Shown here: positions 56,930 through 64,000 of the stretch, one piece after another
How the letters are laid out: each line of letters starts with the position of its first letter
Numbering within the stretch: position 1 is the stretch's first letter
Assembly (NCBI GenBank): GCA_024280735.1
Contig: JAJRPO010000026.1
Span: 62,001 to 126,000 of the forward strand
Length of the DNA: 64,000 bases
Origin: Alphaproteobacteria bacterium
Lineage (GTDB): Bacteria > Pseudomonadota > Alphaproteobacteria > Rhodobacterales > Rhodobacteraceae
Reading direction: 5' to 3'
Position numbers and translations under genes: made by a program
The notes under the pieces: generated by a model
Told to the model about the DNA's origin: nothing
Database searches by the model: none
Seen by the model: the letters and a program-made list of their open reading frames with translations, nothing else

Positions 56930-57982
56930 ATGACAAAGAATACACCTGCCCAGCCTCCAGCCGACCATCCAAATGTTCAGTTTGGCAAGATCGGCGTTAT
57001 CATTTCAAACCTTGGTACGCCGGACGCCACCGATTACTGGCCTATGCGACGCTATTTGAATGAATTTCTGTCGGACCAGCGGGTGATCGATTATCCCCGT
57101 TGGAAATGGCAGCCGCTGTTGCAGCTGATCATCCTGACCAAACGCCCGTTTTCATCGGGCACTGCCTATAAAACCATTTGGAACGAGGGTCGTAATGAAA
57201 GCCCGTTGCTGACCACCACAAGGGATCAATGCGACGCGCTGCGAGACCGGCTTACCGCACTGCACGGCGATCAAATCGAAGTGGATTTCTGTATGCGCTA
57301 CGGCAATCCGGCCACCTCCCATGTGATCGAAAAGATGAGGTCCAAGGGCTGCGACCGCATCCTGTTTTTCCCGCTTTATCCGCAATACGCCGCCGCCACG
57401 ACAGCCACCGCCAATGATGAAACATTTCGGACCTTGATGAAATTGAACTGGCAGCCGGCAATCCGCACAGTGCCCGCATATTTTGATGATCCGATGTATA
57501 TTCAGGCTTTGGCAAATTCTGTTGAAACAGCTTACCGCGCGCTCAAAACCAAGCCGGATATACTGGTAACGTCTTATCACGGAATGCCTAAACGCTATTT
57601 GGCAGAGGGTGACCCATATCATTGCCAGTGTCTGAAAACCACGCGACTGCTGCGTGAAAAACTCGGCTGGCTGGAGAGTGATATTTCAGTCACATTTCAG
57701 TCACAATTCGGGCCAGAGGAGTGGTTGCAACCCTATACTGTCGAAGAAGTCGCCCGCTTGGCGAAGGTGGGCAAGAAACATTTGGCCATCATGGCACCGG
57801 CCTTTTCGACAGATTGCCTAGAGACGCTTGAGGAAATCAAGGAAGAAATAAAAGACAGCTTTATCGCTGCGGGAGGTGAGGAGTTCACCTATATACCATG
57901 CCTTAACGACACAGTGGATCATATTGATATGATGGTCGAAATCGTCCAGAATGAGTTAATGGGCTGGATACCCAAACTATAG
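56930..57982 (+). CDS. hemH: Ferrochelatase
   Basis: A 350-residue enzyme inserting Fe2+ into protoporphyrin IX, the last heme step. Signatures: S-N-L-G-T-P-D-A-T, catalytic His in S-Y-H-G-M-P-K-R-Y, Q-S-Q-F-G-P-E-E-W-L-Q-P-Y and the catalytic Glu region A-P-A-F-S-T-D-C-L-E-T-L-E-E-I. Complete. With hemD and hemY it gives three heme genes in this window. About 40 bases after the methyltransferase gene, likely same transcript. Confidence 0.96.
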   Translation: MTKNTPAQPPADHPNVQFGKIGVIISNLGTPDATDYWPMRRYLNEFLSDQRVIDYPRWKWQPLLQLIILTKRPFSSGTAYKTIWNEGRNESPLLTTTRDQCDALRDRLTALHGDQIEVDFCMRYGNPATSHVIEKMRSKGCDRILFFPLYPQYAAATTATANDETFRTLMKLNWQPAIRTVPAYFDDPMYIQALANSVETAYRALKTKPDILVTSYHGMPKRYLAEGDPYHCQCLKTTRLLREKLGWLESDISVTFQSQFGPEEWLQPYTVEEVARLAKVGKKHLAIMAPAFSTDCLETLEEIKEEIKDSFIAAGGEEFTYIPCLNDTVDHIDMMVEIVQNELMGWIPKL

Positions 57983-58064
57983 AAGTATTGTTCAAATAGT
58001 CCATGTTATCAGTGGAAAACTCAAATACCTGCCAATCTGGTTTATTGATCAGCAGATAGTTTTG

Positions 58065-58202
58065 TTAGCCTGCGTAATTCTCAACCGGCGTACCTTCAAA
58101 CACGCGATCGCCCACTTTGATTGCGATAATGCCGTTTGCAAGGCTCTTAAGAAAAAGCCCCTGAACCGCAACACAGCTGCCGATTATGATTGTTCTATAC
58201 AT
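58065..58202 (-). CDS. Small protein of 45 residues behind a lux-box-like site
   Basis: An ATG at 58202, preceded by GGGGAG at a seven-base spacing (58210-58215), opens a 45-codon frame ending in TAA. The product starts with M-Y-R-T-I-I-I-G-S-C-V-A-V-Q-G, a short hydrophobic stretch, and continues with I-I-A-I-K-V-G-D-R-V-F-E-G-T-P-V-E, which looks like a compact beta-strand protein. One cysteine (C10). I cannot name a family. The gene occupies most of the otherwise empty gap between hemH and mutT. A perfect lux-box-type inverted repeat lies 49 bases upstream of the start. Together the ribosome site, codon pattern and promoter element make it a probable real gene. Confidence 0.65.
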   Translation of the reverse strand: MYRTIIIGSCVAVQGLFLKSLANGIIAIKVGDRVFEGTPVENYAG

Positions 58203-58250
58203 CTTGAAACTCCCCGGATCATGTATGCTTAAGTTAAGTATGAGATAATA

Positions 58251-58270
58251 ACCTGTAACTTACTACAGGT
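58251..58270 (-). promoter_or_regulatory. Lux-box-like 20-bp inverted repeat
   Basis: ACCTGTA (58251-58257), six bases (ACTTAC), then TACAGGT (58264-58270): a perfect 7+7 dyad. The arms and spacing are those of the Vibrio fischeri luxI lux box, the site for acyl-homoserine-lactone-responsive LuxR; only the central six bases differ. The flanks are AT-rich, unlike the rest of the window. With the box centred at -42.5 the transcript of the 45-codon gene would start near 58218, just before its ribosome site; a weak -10 (TAAGCA, 58231-58226) fits. A second dyad, GTAATTTA/TAAATTAC at 58269-58295, overlaps the edge. Confidence 0.6.
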
Positions 58271-58308
58271 AATTTATAAAAATTTAGTAAATTACTCGCC
58301 AAATATAG

Positions 58309-58707
58309 TTAAAGCCAATCGCGCAATACGGAAATAATCGGAATATCGGCGGGCGGCATCGGGTATTCTTTTAATTTGTTCGGCCGGACCCAAGCCAATT
58401 CCTGCCCTTCCAGCCCGCGCGGAATACCATCCCACTTTCTACATGCAAAAAGCGGCATAAGTAGATGAAAGTCTTCGTATTTGTGGCTAGCAAAGGTCAG
58501 GGGTGCAAGGCAGCTCTGCCAGGTATCAATACCCAATTCTTCTTGTAATTCGCGGATCAAGGCCTCCTCGGGTGTTTCCCCTGCCTCAACCTTACCGCCG
58601 GGGAACTCCCACAGCCCCGCCATGGATTTCCCCTCTGGCCGCTGCGCCAATAGGACACGGCCATCTTTATCTATCAAGGCAACCGCCGCAACCAGAACGG
58701 ACTTCAT
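58309..58707 (-). CDS. mutT: 8-oxo-dGTP diphosphatase MutT (NUDIX)
   Basis: A 132-residue NUDIX hydrolase that clears oxidised dGTP. The Nudix box G-K-V-E-A-G-E-T-P-E-E-A...R-E-L-Q-E-E-L-G-I is at 38-60; W-E-F-P-G-G precedes it as in MutT, and the length is typical. The ATG overlaps the argJ stop by four bases. About 240 bases lie between its start and the 45-codon gene's end region; no terminator beyond the AT-rich dyad is seen. Confidence 0.93.
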   Translation of the reverse strand: MKSVLVAAVALIDKDGRVLLAQRPEGKSMAGLWEFPGGKVEAGETPEEALIRELQEELGIDTWQSCLAPLTFASHKYEDFHLLMPLFACRKWDGIPRGLEGQELAWVRPNKLKEYPMPPADIPIISVLRDWL

Positions 58708-60059
58708 GATCTGTAGTCTGCATTTATTTGGATATACCCGTGGGTGAAATCACAAGTCCAAACTGTGGCACGGCCTTTGCCGACTCCCAGATCAACACCC
58801 AAAACCAGCTCAGCGCCCTTCATATAGTCAACGCCATCCTGCTCCGTATAACTTTCAGCGACCCAGCCTTTTTCGGCAACCAGAATATCACCAAACCTAA
58901 TTGCCAGTGCATCGCGGTCTGCCTTTTCCCCAGACTTGCCAACCGCCATAACCACCCGACCCCAATTTGGATCTTCACCGGCAAAGGCAGTTTTGACCAA
59001 CGGGGAATTCGCAATCGCCAGCCCAACTGTATGCGCCGCAGCATCTGATTGCGCCCCTGTAACTGCAATCTCGATGAACTTGGTTGCACCTTCACCGTCT
59101 TTGACCACTTGATGCGCCAGATCCAACATCACCCCGTGCAGCTGCGTGGAAAATTCCTTGGCGGCTTTACTCGCCGTTGATTTGATTTCCGTATTACCCG
59201 CCGCGCCTGTGGCAAAAACCAGCACAGTATCCGAGGTCGAAGTATCGCTGTCGACTGTAATGCTGTTGAACGATGACTGGTTGTTTGCCGAAACAATCTT
59301 TTGTAATGCTCCGTTCGTAATCGCCGCATCCGTATAGATATAGACCAACATCGTCGCCATATCCGGTGCGATCATGCCAGAACCCTTGGCGTAGCCCGCG
59401 ATCTTTACGGTCCGGCCATCTAAAACAAACTCGGCCCAAGCACCTTTGGCAAAAGTATCCGTTGTCATAATGGCCCGCGCTGACGCTTCGGCCCGTTCCG
59501 TCGAGAGTTCATCACCAAGCTGGATCAGTTTGGTAACAATCCTGTCATGCGGTAACGGCTCCCCGATAACCCCCGTAGAAGACGTGAAAACATTACCGGC
59601 AGAGGTTCCAAGGGTTGTCGCTGCTGCATCACAAACAGCCTTGACAGACCCATCACCCGCCTTGCCAGTAAAGGCATTGGCATTCCCAGAATTCACAACA
59701 AGGCCCAATGGCTCATCAGTTTTTCCAGATTTATGCAAGGCCGCCAGTTTTTCCTGACAATCCAGAACCGCCGATGATCGCGTTTGCGACGTGGTGAATA
59801 CACCTGCGACGGCACTACCCGCAGCGATTTCCACCAAAGTTACATCGTCGCGATCTTTATACTTCACCTCAGCGGAACCAGAGGCAAAACGAACCCCGTC
59901 GATCACTGGCAGCACAGGGAACCCAGCAGCAGGAGCAAGGGGTGAAACCGATGGCATTTGAACAACAGTTCCCATCTGCGCCAGATCTTTGCGCAAACGC
60001 TTAATTCTACCCTTCAGTTTTTTGACCAGTGACTTGTCAGTCATATCCTCTTTTGCCAT
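58704..60059 (-). CDS. argJ: Bifunctional glutamate N-acetyltransferase / amino-acid acetyltransferase
   Basis: A 451-residue self-cleaving Ntn-type enzyme that recycles acetyl groups in arginine synthesis. The cleavage site and nucleophile Thr are in G-M-I-A-P-D-M-A-T-M-L; N-S-G-N-A-N-A, G-V-I-G-E-P-L-P and D-P-N-W-G-R-V are further family motifs. ArgJ is usually about 405-415 residues; here about 35 extra N-terminal residues, rich in Lys/Arg (S-L-V-K-K-L-K-G-R-I-K-R-L-R-K-D-L), precede S-P-L-A-P where the family begins. Later ATGs at 59990 and 59972 could start a normal-length protein, but the 60059 ATG has the better upstream purine tract. Confidence 0.92.
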   Translation of the reverse strand: MAKEDMTDKSLVKKLKGRIKRLRKDLAQMGTVVQMPSVSPLAPAAGFPVLPVIDGVRFASGSAEVKYKDRDDVTLVEIAAGSAVAGVFTTSQTRSSAVLDCQEKLAALHKSGKTDEPLGLVVNSGNANAFTGKAGDGSVKAVCDAAATTLGTSAGNVFTSSTGVIGEPLPHDRIVTKLIQLGDELSTERAEASARAIMTTDTFAKGAWAEFVLDGRTVKIAGYAKGSGMIAPDMATMLVYIYTDAAITNGALQKIVSANNQSSFNSITVDSDTSTSDTVLVFATGAAGNTEIKSTASKAAKEFSTQLHGVMLDLAHQVVKDGEGATKFIEIAVTGAQSDAAAHTVGLAIANSPLVKTAFAGEDPNWGRVVMAVGKSGEKADRDALAIRFGDILVAEKGWVAESYTEQDGVDYMKGAELVLGVDLGVGKGRATVWTCDFTHGYIQINADYRS

Positions 60060-60083
60060 GATCTCATCCCACCCTGATGTCGG

Positions 60084-60923
60084 TTATTTCAGCAATTCCA
60101 TTTTCCGGATCATTGAGGGATCAATGACCACGTCACTGCGAACAATCAAAGCATCCGCCTCAAATTTCTCAATGGCAGCCTTTATGGCGGCATCAGTCAA
60201 CTCACCCTCAATCTCAGTACGCACTTCCTCCAGTGTTGGCGGCGGAATATCGCGAGTCTCGAACAATTTGATAACATGCCAACCGAACTGGGTCTTGATC
60301 GGTGCAGAAACGCCACCCGCCGCCAGTTCCTTTACCGCACCGCTAAACTCCGGCACCATGCGTTCCGGCGTAAACCAGCCCAAATCACCGCCACCCGGCC
60401 CAGACGGCCCGGTTGATTTCTCTTTTGCCAACTCGGCGAAATCGGCACCACCTGCCAATGTTACAACCAATGCCTTGGCCTCATCCTCGGAACCCACCAA
60501 GATGTGCGAAGCCCTGTATTCCAGCTCCGTCGGCAAGTTTCCGTATTTGGCTTCATAGCCCGCCAGAACCGCCTCCTCAGTTGCAGCCGCTGCTCCAATC
60601 TGATCCAACGCTCGCCCTGCCAACAACGCCCGCGTCTCATTTTCAATGGCCAACTTAATATCTTTGGCCTCGGCGTCCGTCGTTGAACTGATGGCCGTTT
60701 GGTTGATCAACTGATCCAGAACGCCCTTGTACAACTCGGCATCCTCGATCTTCTGGTATTGCTCTGGCAGGCGGTCCGTCAGGGCGATCACATGGCCAAC
60801 AGTAATCTCGATCCCGTTCACGGTTGCCAATACCGTGTCAACAGACGGCCCGTCCTGCGCCAATGTCGCCGTGCCAATAATGGTCATGCAGGCAGTTGCC
60901 GCCAAAATATTCTTCAATTTCAT
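60084..60923 (-). CDS. Parvulin-type peptidyl-prolyl isomerase, exported
   Basis: A 279-residue periplasmic foldase of the SurA/PrsA-like group. A signal peptide (N-I-L-A-A-T-A-C-M-T-I-I-G-T-A-T-L-A, cleavage before QDG) is followed by a helical chaperone part and a rotamase domain at about 135-230 with Y-R-A-S-H-I-L-V, G-A-D-F-A-E-L-A-K-E-K-S, G-G-D-L-G-W-F and T-Q-F-G-W-H-V-I-K-L. It is the first gene of the minus operon with argJ and mutT and is divergent from secA, joining two secretion genes. Confidence 0.92.
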   Translation of the reverse strand: MKLKNILAATACMTIIGTATLAQDGPSVDTVLATVNGIEITVGHVIALTDRLPEQYQKIEDAELYKGVLDQLINQTAISSTTDAEAKDIKLAIENETRALLAGRALDQIGAAAATEEAVLAGYEAKYGNLPTELEYRASHILVGSEDEAKALVVTLAGGADFAELAKEKSTGPSGPGGGDLGWFTPERMVPEFSGAVKELAAGGVSAPIKTQFGWHVIKLFETRDIPPPTLEEVRTEIEGELTDAAIKAAIEKFEADALIVRSDVVIDPSMIRKMELLK

Positions 60924-60966
60924 GGAATTTCCCTAACTTTGCCCCCTTAACGGGCACTCTATTCAA

Positions 60967-60994
60967 GTATTATGCCCCGCGACCCTAGGGCCAA
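60967..60994 (-). promoter_or_regulatory. Candidate promoter of the parvulin operon
   Basis: On the minus strand TTGGCC (60989-60994) and TAATAC (60967-60972) are spaced by 16 bases, with an extended CATAATAC. It lies about 44 bases before the start codon. Confidence 0.35.
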
Positions 60995-60996
60995 CA

Positions 60997-61024
60997 TTGA
61001 CAGCACCCGCCCACCCGCTTACAT
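60997..61024 (+). promoter_or_regulatory. Candidate promoter of secA
   Basis: TTGACA at 60997-61002 is a perfect -35; TTACAT at 61019-61024 is a modest -10 after 16 bases. The two divergent promoters would nearly touch, and the palindrome at 61021-61039 overlaps this -10 region. Confidence 0.4.
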
Positions 61025-61039
61025 GCCTATCTGGCATGT
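61021..61039. repeat. Palindrome in the secA promoter/leader
   Basis: ACATGCC-TATCT-GGCATGT: perfect 7-bp arms around five bases. It overlaps the suggested -10 and start region of secA, about 140 bases before the start codon, so it could be an operator or a leader hairpin. A second stem (GCCGG/CCGGC, 61136-61154) lies closer to the gene. Confidence 0.5.
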
Positions 61040-61179
61040 TTGTTGGGACAGGCACGCTTGCAAACTTCATAGGTGGTCAAACGATGATCGACAAGGTGAT
61101 AGATTGCAGGCCCTTTCAACTTTCCGCCAGTTCTTGCCGGTATTAACCTCCGGCGTAAAAGTATGAAAACGGAGCAGAT

Positions 61180-64000
61180 ATGCTGGGCTTTGGCGCATTG
61201 ACCAAAAAGGTGTTTGGCACCCCGAACGATCGTAAAATCAAAGCGGTTCAACCGCTGGTGAAACAGATCAACGATCTTGAGCCGGAGTTTCAAAAACTCT
61301 CGGATGCAGAAATCAAGGCAAAGACGACAGAGTTCAAAGAGCGTCTGGATAAAGGCGAAACTCTGGATGATTTGCTGCCAGAAGCCTTTGCAAACGCCCG
61401 CGAGGCCGCAGTGCGCGCCCTTGGCCTGCGCCCGTTCGATGTGCAACTTGTTGGCGGTATATTCCTGCACAACGGCAATATCGCCGAAATGAAAACCGGT
61501 GAAGGCAAGACCTTGATGGCCACCATGCCGGTTTATCTGAATGCCCTGACCGAGCGTGGTGTTCACGTTGTGACGGTGAATGACTACCTCGCGAAACGTG
61601 ACGCGGAATGGATGTCTCAGGTTTACGAATTCCTTGGCATGACCACCGGTGTTGTTTATCCAAATATGGACGAAGACGAGAAGCTGAAGGCCTATCAATC
61701 AGACGTTACCTACGCCACCAACAATGAGCTGGGATTCGATTATCTGCGCGATAATATGAAATCAGAGCTGTCCCAAATCTGCCAACGCGATCACTATTTC
61801 GCGATTGTGGATGAGGTCGACTCAATTTTGATCGATGAGGCGCGGACACCGCTGATTATTTCCGGCCCAGCCGAGGATCGTTCAGAGTTGTACATCACCA
61901 TCAATAAACTGGTGCCCCAGCTGACCGAAGAGCATTACACGCTGGACGAAAAACAGCGCAGCGCAGTTTTGACCGACGAAGGCAACGACTTTGTTGAGGC
62001 GCAGATGCTGGCGATGAGCCTGCTGGCCGAGGGACAATCCTTGTATGATCCCGAAAGCACCACACTGGTTCACCACATAACCAACGCCCTACGCGCCCAT
62101 GTTTTGTTCAAGAATGAAAAAGATTACATCGTCAAAGACGGCGAAGTGATGTTGATCGACGAATTCACGGGCCGCATGATGGCAGGTCGCCGTCTGTCTG
62201 AGGGCCTGCACCAGGCACTTGAAGCCAAAGAAGGCGTGGACATCAAACCAGAGAATGTGACGCTGGCCTCTGTGACTTTCCAGAACTACTTTCGCCTGTA
62301 TGACAAGCTGGCTGGCATGACGGGTACAGCCCAGACAGAAGCCGTGGAATTCATGGAAATCTACGGCCTTGGCGTAGTGGAAATCCCCACCAACCAACCA
62401 ATTGTCCGCATTGATGAGAACGATGCGATTTACCGCACCGCCAAAGAAAAATTCGAGGCCGTAGTCGAGGAAATCGCCCGCGCTCACGCCAAAGGCCAGC
62501 CTATTCTTGTAGGCACCACCTCTATCGACAAATCCGAATACCTGTCCGAATTGCTGAAAGACAAACCCTTGCTGAAACGCATCGCAGAAAATCTGCGTAA
62601 GCGGGCGGGTGAGATGAAGAAAGAGGAAAACAAGGTCAAGTTCAACGCCGACGCTGATGCGATTGAGGGTATGGCCGAGCTGGAAAACGGTATTCCCCAC
62701 AACGTGCTGAACGCCCGTTTCCACGAACAAGAGGCACAAATTATCGCTGATGCAGGCCACCCGGGGGCTGTAACCATCGCCACCAACATGGCGGGCCGTG
62801 GCACCGATATTCAGCTTGGCGGTAACGTCGATATGCGCGTCGCCAACACAATGGCCGAAAAAGGCGACGAGGCTGATGAAGTCGAAATCCGCAAAGAAAT
62901 CGAGTCCGAAGTTGCCGAGCGCAAGAAGGCTGCTCTCGATGCGGGCGGCTTGTTTGTTTTGGCCACGGAGCGCCACGAGAGCCGCCGCATCGATAACCAG
63001 TTGCGCGGACGTTCTGGCCGTCAGGGTGATCCTGGTCGCTCCTCCTTCTTTCTTTCACTAGAAGATGATCTGATGCGGATTTTTGGGTCCGAGCGACTGG
63101 ACAAAGTTCTGTCCACCTTGGGCATGCAAGAAGGCGAGGCGATCATCCATCCTTGGGTTAACAAATCGCTGGAAAAGGCCCAAGCCAAGGTCGAGGGCCG
63201 CAATTTTGACATCCGCAAACAGCTGTTGAAATTCGACGATGTGATGAACGACCAGCGTAAAGCTATTTTTGAGCAACGTTTTGAAGTGATGGAAGGCGAC
63301 GACCTGTCCGGCGTCATCAAAGACATGCGCGATCAGGTGATAGATGATCTGGTGGATAAAAATATCCCTGCCAAATCCTATTCTGACCAATGGACCAGCG
63401 AAACCCTCTATGGCGAAGTGATCGAACATCTGGGCATCGATGTTCCGGTGATCGAATGGGCCGATGAAGAAGGTATTGATGATGCTGACATTCGCGAACG
63501 CCTGTACAAGGCCGCCGATGAATTTATGGCGGCGAAGGCCGCTGACCTTGGCCCTGAAAACATCCGCGCCTTTGAAAAACAAGTGTTGCTGCAAGTGATC
63601 GACGAAAAATGGCGCGAGCATCTGGTGACGCTGGAACATCTGCGCTCGGTTGTTGGCTTTCGAGGTTACGCAAACCGCGATCCTTTGAACGAATTTAAAA
63701 CCGAAGGCTTTGAGCTGTTTCAGGCCATGTTGGACGGCTTGCGCACTGACGTTTCCGCGCGCCTTTCTCATCTGCCCTCCAAAGCAGAGATCGAGGAGCA
63801 ACAGCAAATGATCTATGCGCAGATGCACGCTCAGGCAGAAGCAGCCGCAAAGATTGAGGGGGGCTTTAATGCGCCCCAACCAACGGAACCCGCCGCAGCA
63901 TTTGATGAAAATGACAAGGCCACTTGGGGTGACCCCGGACGTAACGAGCAGTGCCCCTGTGGCTCGGGCAAGAAGTTCAAACACTGCCACGGCAAAATGT
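61180..64000 (+). CDS. secA: Preprotein translocase ATPase SecA, last residues off the right edge
   Basis: About 940 codons of the ATPase that drives proteins through SecYEG. Motor landmarks: M-K-T-G-E-G-K-T (Walker A), [25 protein letters not shown] and [12 protein letters not shown]. The helical wing/scaffold and the C-terminal SEC-C zinc motif [14 protein letters not shown] are present, so at most a few residues are missing. The ATG at 61180 follows CGGAG. The C-terminal motif binds SecB, as usual in alphaproteobacteria. Confidence 0.97.
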   Translation, partial: MLGFGALTKKVFGTPNDRKIKAVQPLVKQINDLEPEFQKLSDAEIKAKTTEFKERLDKGETLDDLLPEAFANAREAAVRALGLRPFDVQLVGGIFLHNGNIAEMKTGEGKTLMATMPVYLNALTERGVHVVTVNDYLAKRDAEWMSQVYEFLGMTTGVVYPNMDEDEKLKAYQSDVTYATNNELGFDYLRDNMKSELSQICQRDHYFAIVDEVDSILIDEARTPLIISGPAEDRSELYITINKLVPQLTEEHYTLDEKQRSAVLTDEGNDFVEAQMLAMSLLAEGQSLYDPESTTLVHHITNALRAHVLFKNEKDYIVKDGEVMLIDEFTGRMMAGRRLSEGLHQALEAKEGVDIKPENVTLASVTFQNYFRLYDKLAGMTGTAQTEAVEFMEIYGLGVVEIPTNQPIVRIDENDAIYRTAKEKFEAVVEEIARAHAKGQPILVGTTSIDKSEYLSELLKDKPLLKRIAENLRKRAGEMKKEENKVKFNADADAIEGMAELENGIPHNVLNARFHEQEAQIIADAGHPGAVTIATNMAGRGTDIQLGGNVDMRVANTMAEKGDEADEVEIRKEIESEVAERKKAALDAGGLFVLATERHESRRIDNQLRGRSGRQGDPGRSSFFLSLEDDLMRIFGSERLDKVLSTLGMQEGEAIIHPWVNKSLEKAQAKVEGRNFDIRKQLLKFDDVMNDQRKAIFEQRFEVMEGDDLSGVIKDMRDQVIDDLVDKNIPAKSYSDQWTSETLYGEVIEHLGIDVPVIEWADEEGIDDADIRERLYKAADEFMAAKAADLGPENIRAFEKQVLLQVIDEKWREHLVTLEHLRSVVGFRGYANRDPLNEFKTEGFELFQAMLDGLRTDVSARLSHLPSKAEIEEQQQMIYAQMHAQAEAAAKIEGGFNAPQPTEPAAAFDENDKATWGDPGRNEQCPCGSGKKFKHCHGKM

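Overview
The window reads as chromosome of an alphaproteobacterium of the order Rhodobacterales (Roseobacter-type). Grounds: gene orders typical of that group (regB-senC-regA; tsaE-amgK-murU-addB-addA-trxA; hemD-mitofilin-hemY; comF-grxC-nitrilase with ubiG nearby), a RegA with the highly conserved C-terminal helix-turn-helix, the DUF6478/DUF2853 families, and a base composition that looks to be in the low-to-mid 50s % G+C. I see no rRNA, tRNA, insertion sequence, prophage or CRISPR array. Nearly all of it is dense single-copy core genome with many ATGA/GTGA translational couplings and short intergenic gaps.

Layout. 1-13.8 kb: a MurG-like glycosyltransferase cut by the left edge, a large MscS-family channel, a four-gene peptide-type ABC importer operon, then two nucleotide-sugar genes (a UDP-sugar 6-dehydrogenase and a UDP-glucuronate 4-epimerase-like gene) separated by a small amicyanin-like cupredoxin/DUF4142 operon with a divergent AraC regulator. 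14-20 kb: a seven-gene, almost gapless operon running from S-formylglutathione hydrolase through SthA transhydrogenase, DUF188, HAD, ornithine cyclodeaminase-like, PhyH-like and alpha/beta hydrolase. 20-29 kb (minus): tsaE-amgK-murU-addB-addA-trxA, linking tRNA modification, peptidoglycan recycling, double-strand-break repair and thiol redox. 29-34 kb: a PAS protein without an output domain, then the RegB/SenC/RegA redox regulon core. 34-38 kb: a LysR regulator, a 52-codon small gene, an HD-domain protein, NnrS and AhcY. 38-47 kb: DUF2853, EVE-gpsA-tsaD, hemD-mitofilin-hemY, accD-folC, a CPBP protease. 47.9-58 kb: three poorly known conserved genes, FadH-like reductase, proline iminopeptidase, UbiG, MarR-nitrilase-GrxC-ComF, a methyltransferase and ferrochelatase. 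58-64 kb: a newly noticed 45-codon gene, then mutT-argJ-parvulin and divergent secA, which runs off the right edge just after its SEC-C zinc motif.

How parts work together: RegB/SenC/RegA is a redox-sensing module; NnrS nearby carries a well-placed Dnr/Fnr-type promoter box; HemD, HemY and HemH make heme; AmgK and MurU recycle MurNAc; AddA and AddB form one helicase-nuclease; the parvulin isomerase and SecA both serve secretion.

Most interesting observations: (1) a perfect lux-box-like inverted repeat (arms ACCTGTA and TACAGGT, 6-nt centre) in an AT-rich gap directly upstream of an unannotated 45-codon gene at 58065-58202, suggesting quorum-sensing control of a small protein; (2) a RegB homologue that keeps the quinone-binding GGxxNPF motif but has Leu where the redox-active Cys265 should be and no cysteine at all in its cytoplasmic part, plus an extra ~20 residues in its ATPase domain; (3) a Dnr/NnrR-like site exactly 41.5 bp upstream of a predicted start point for nnrS.
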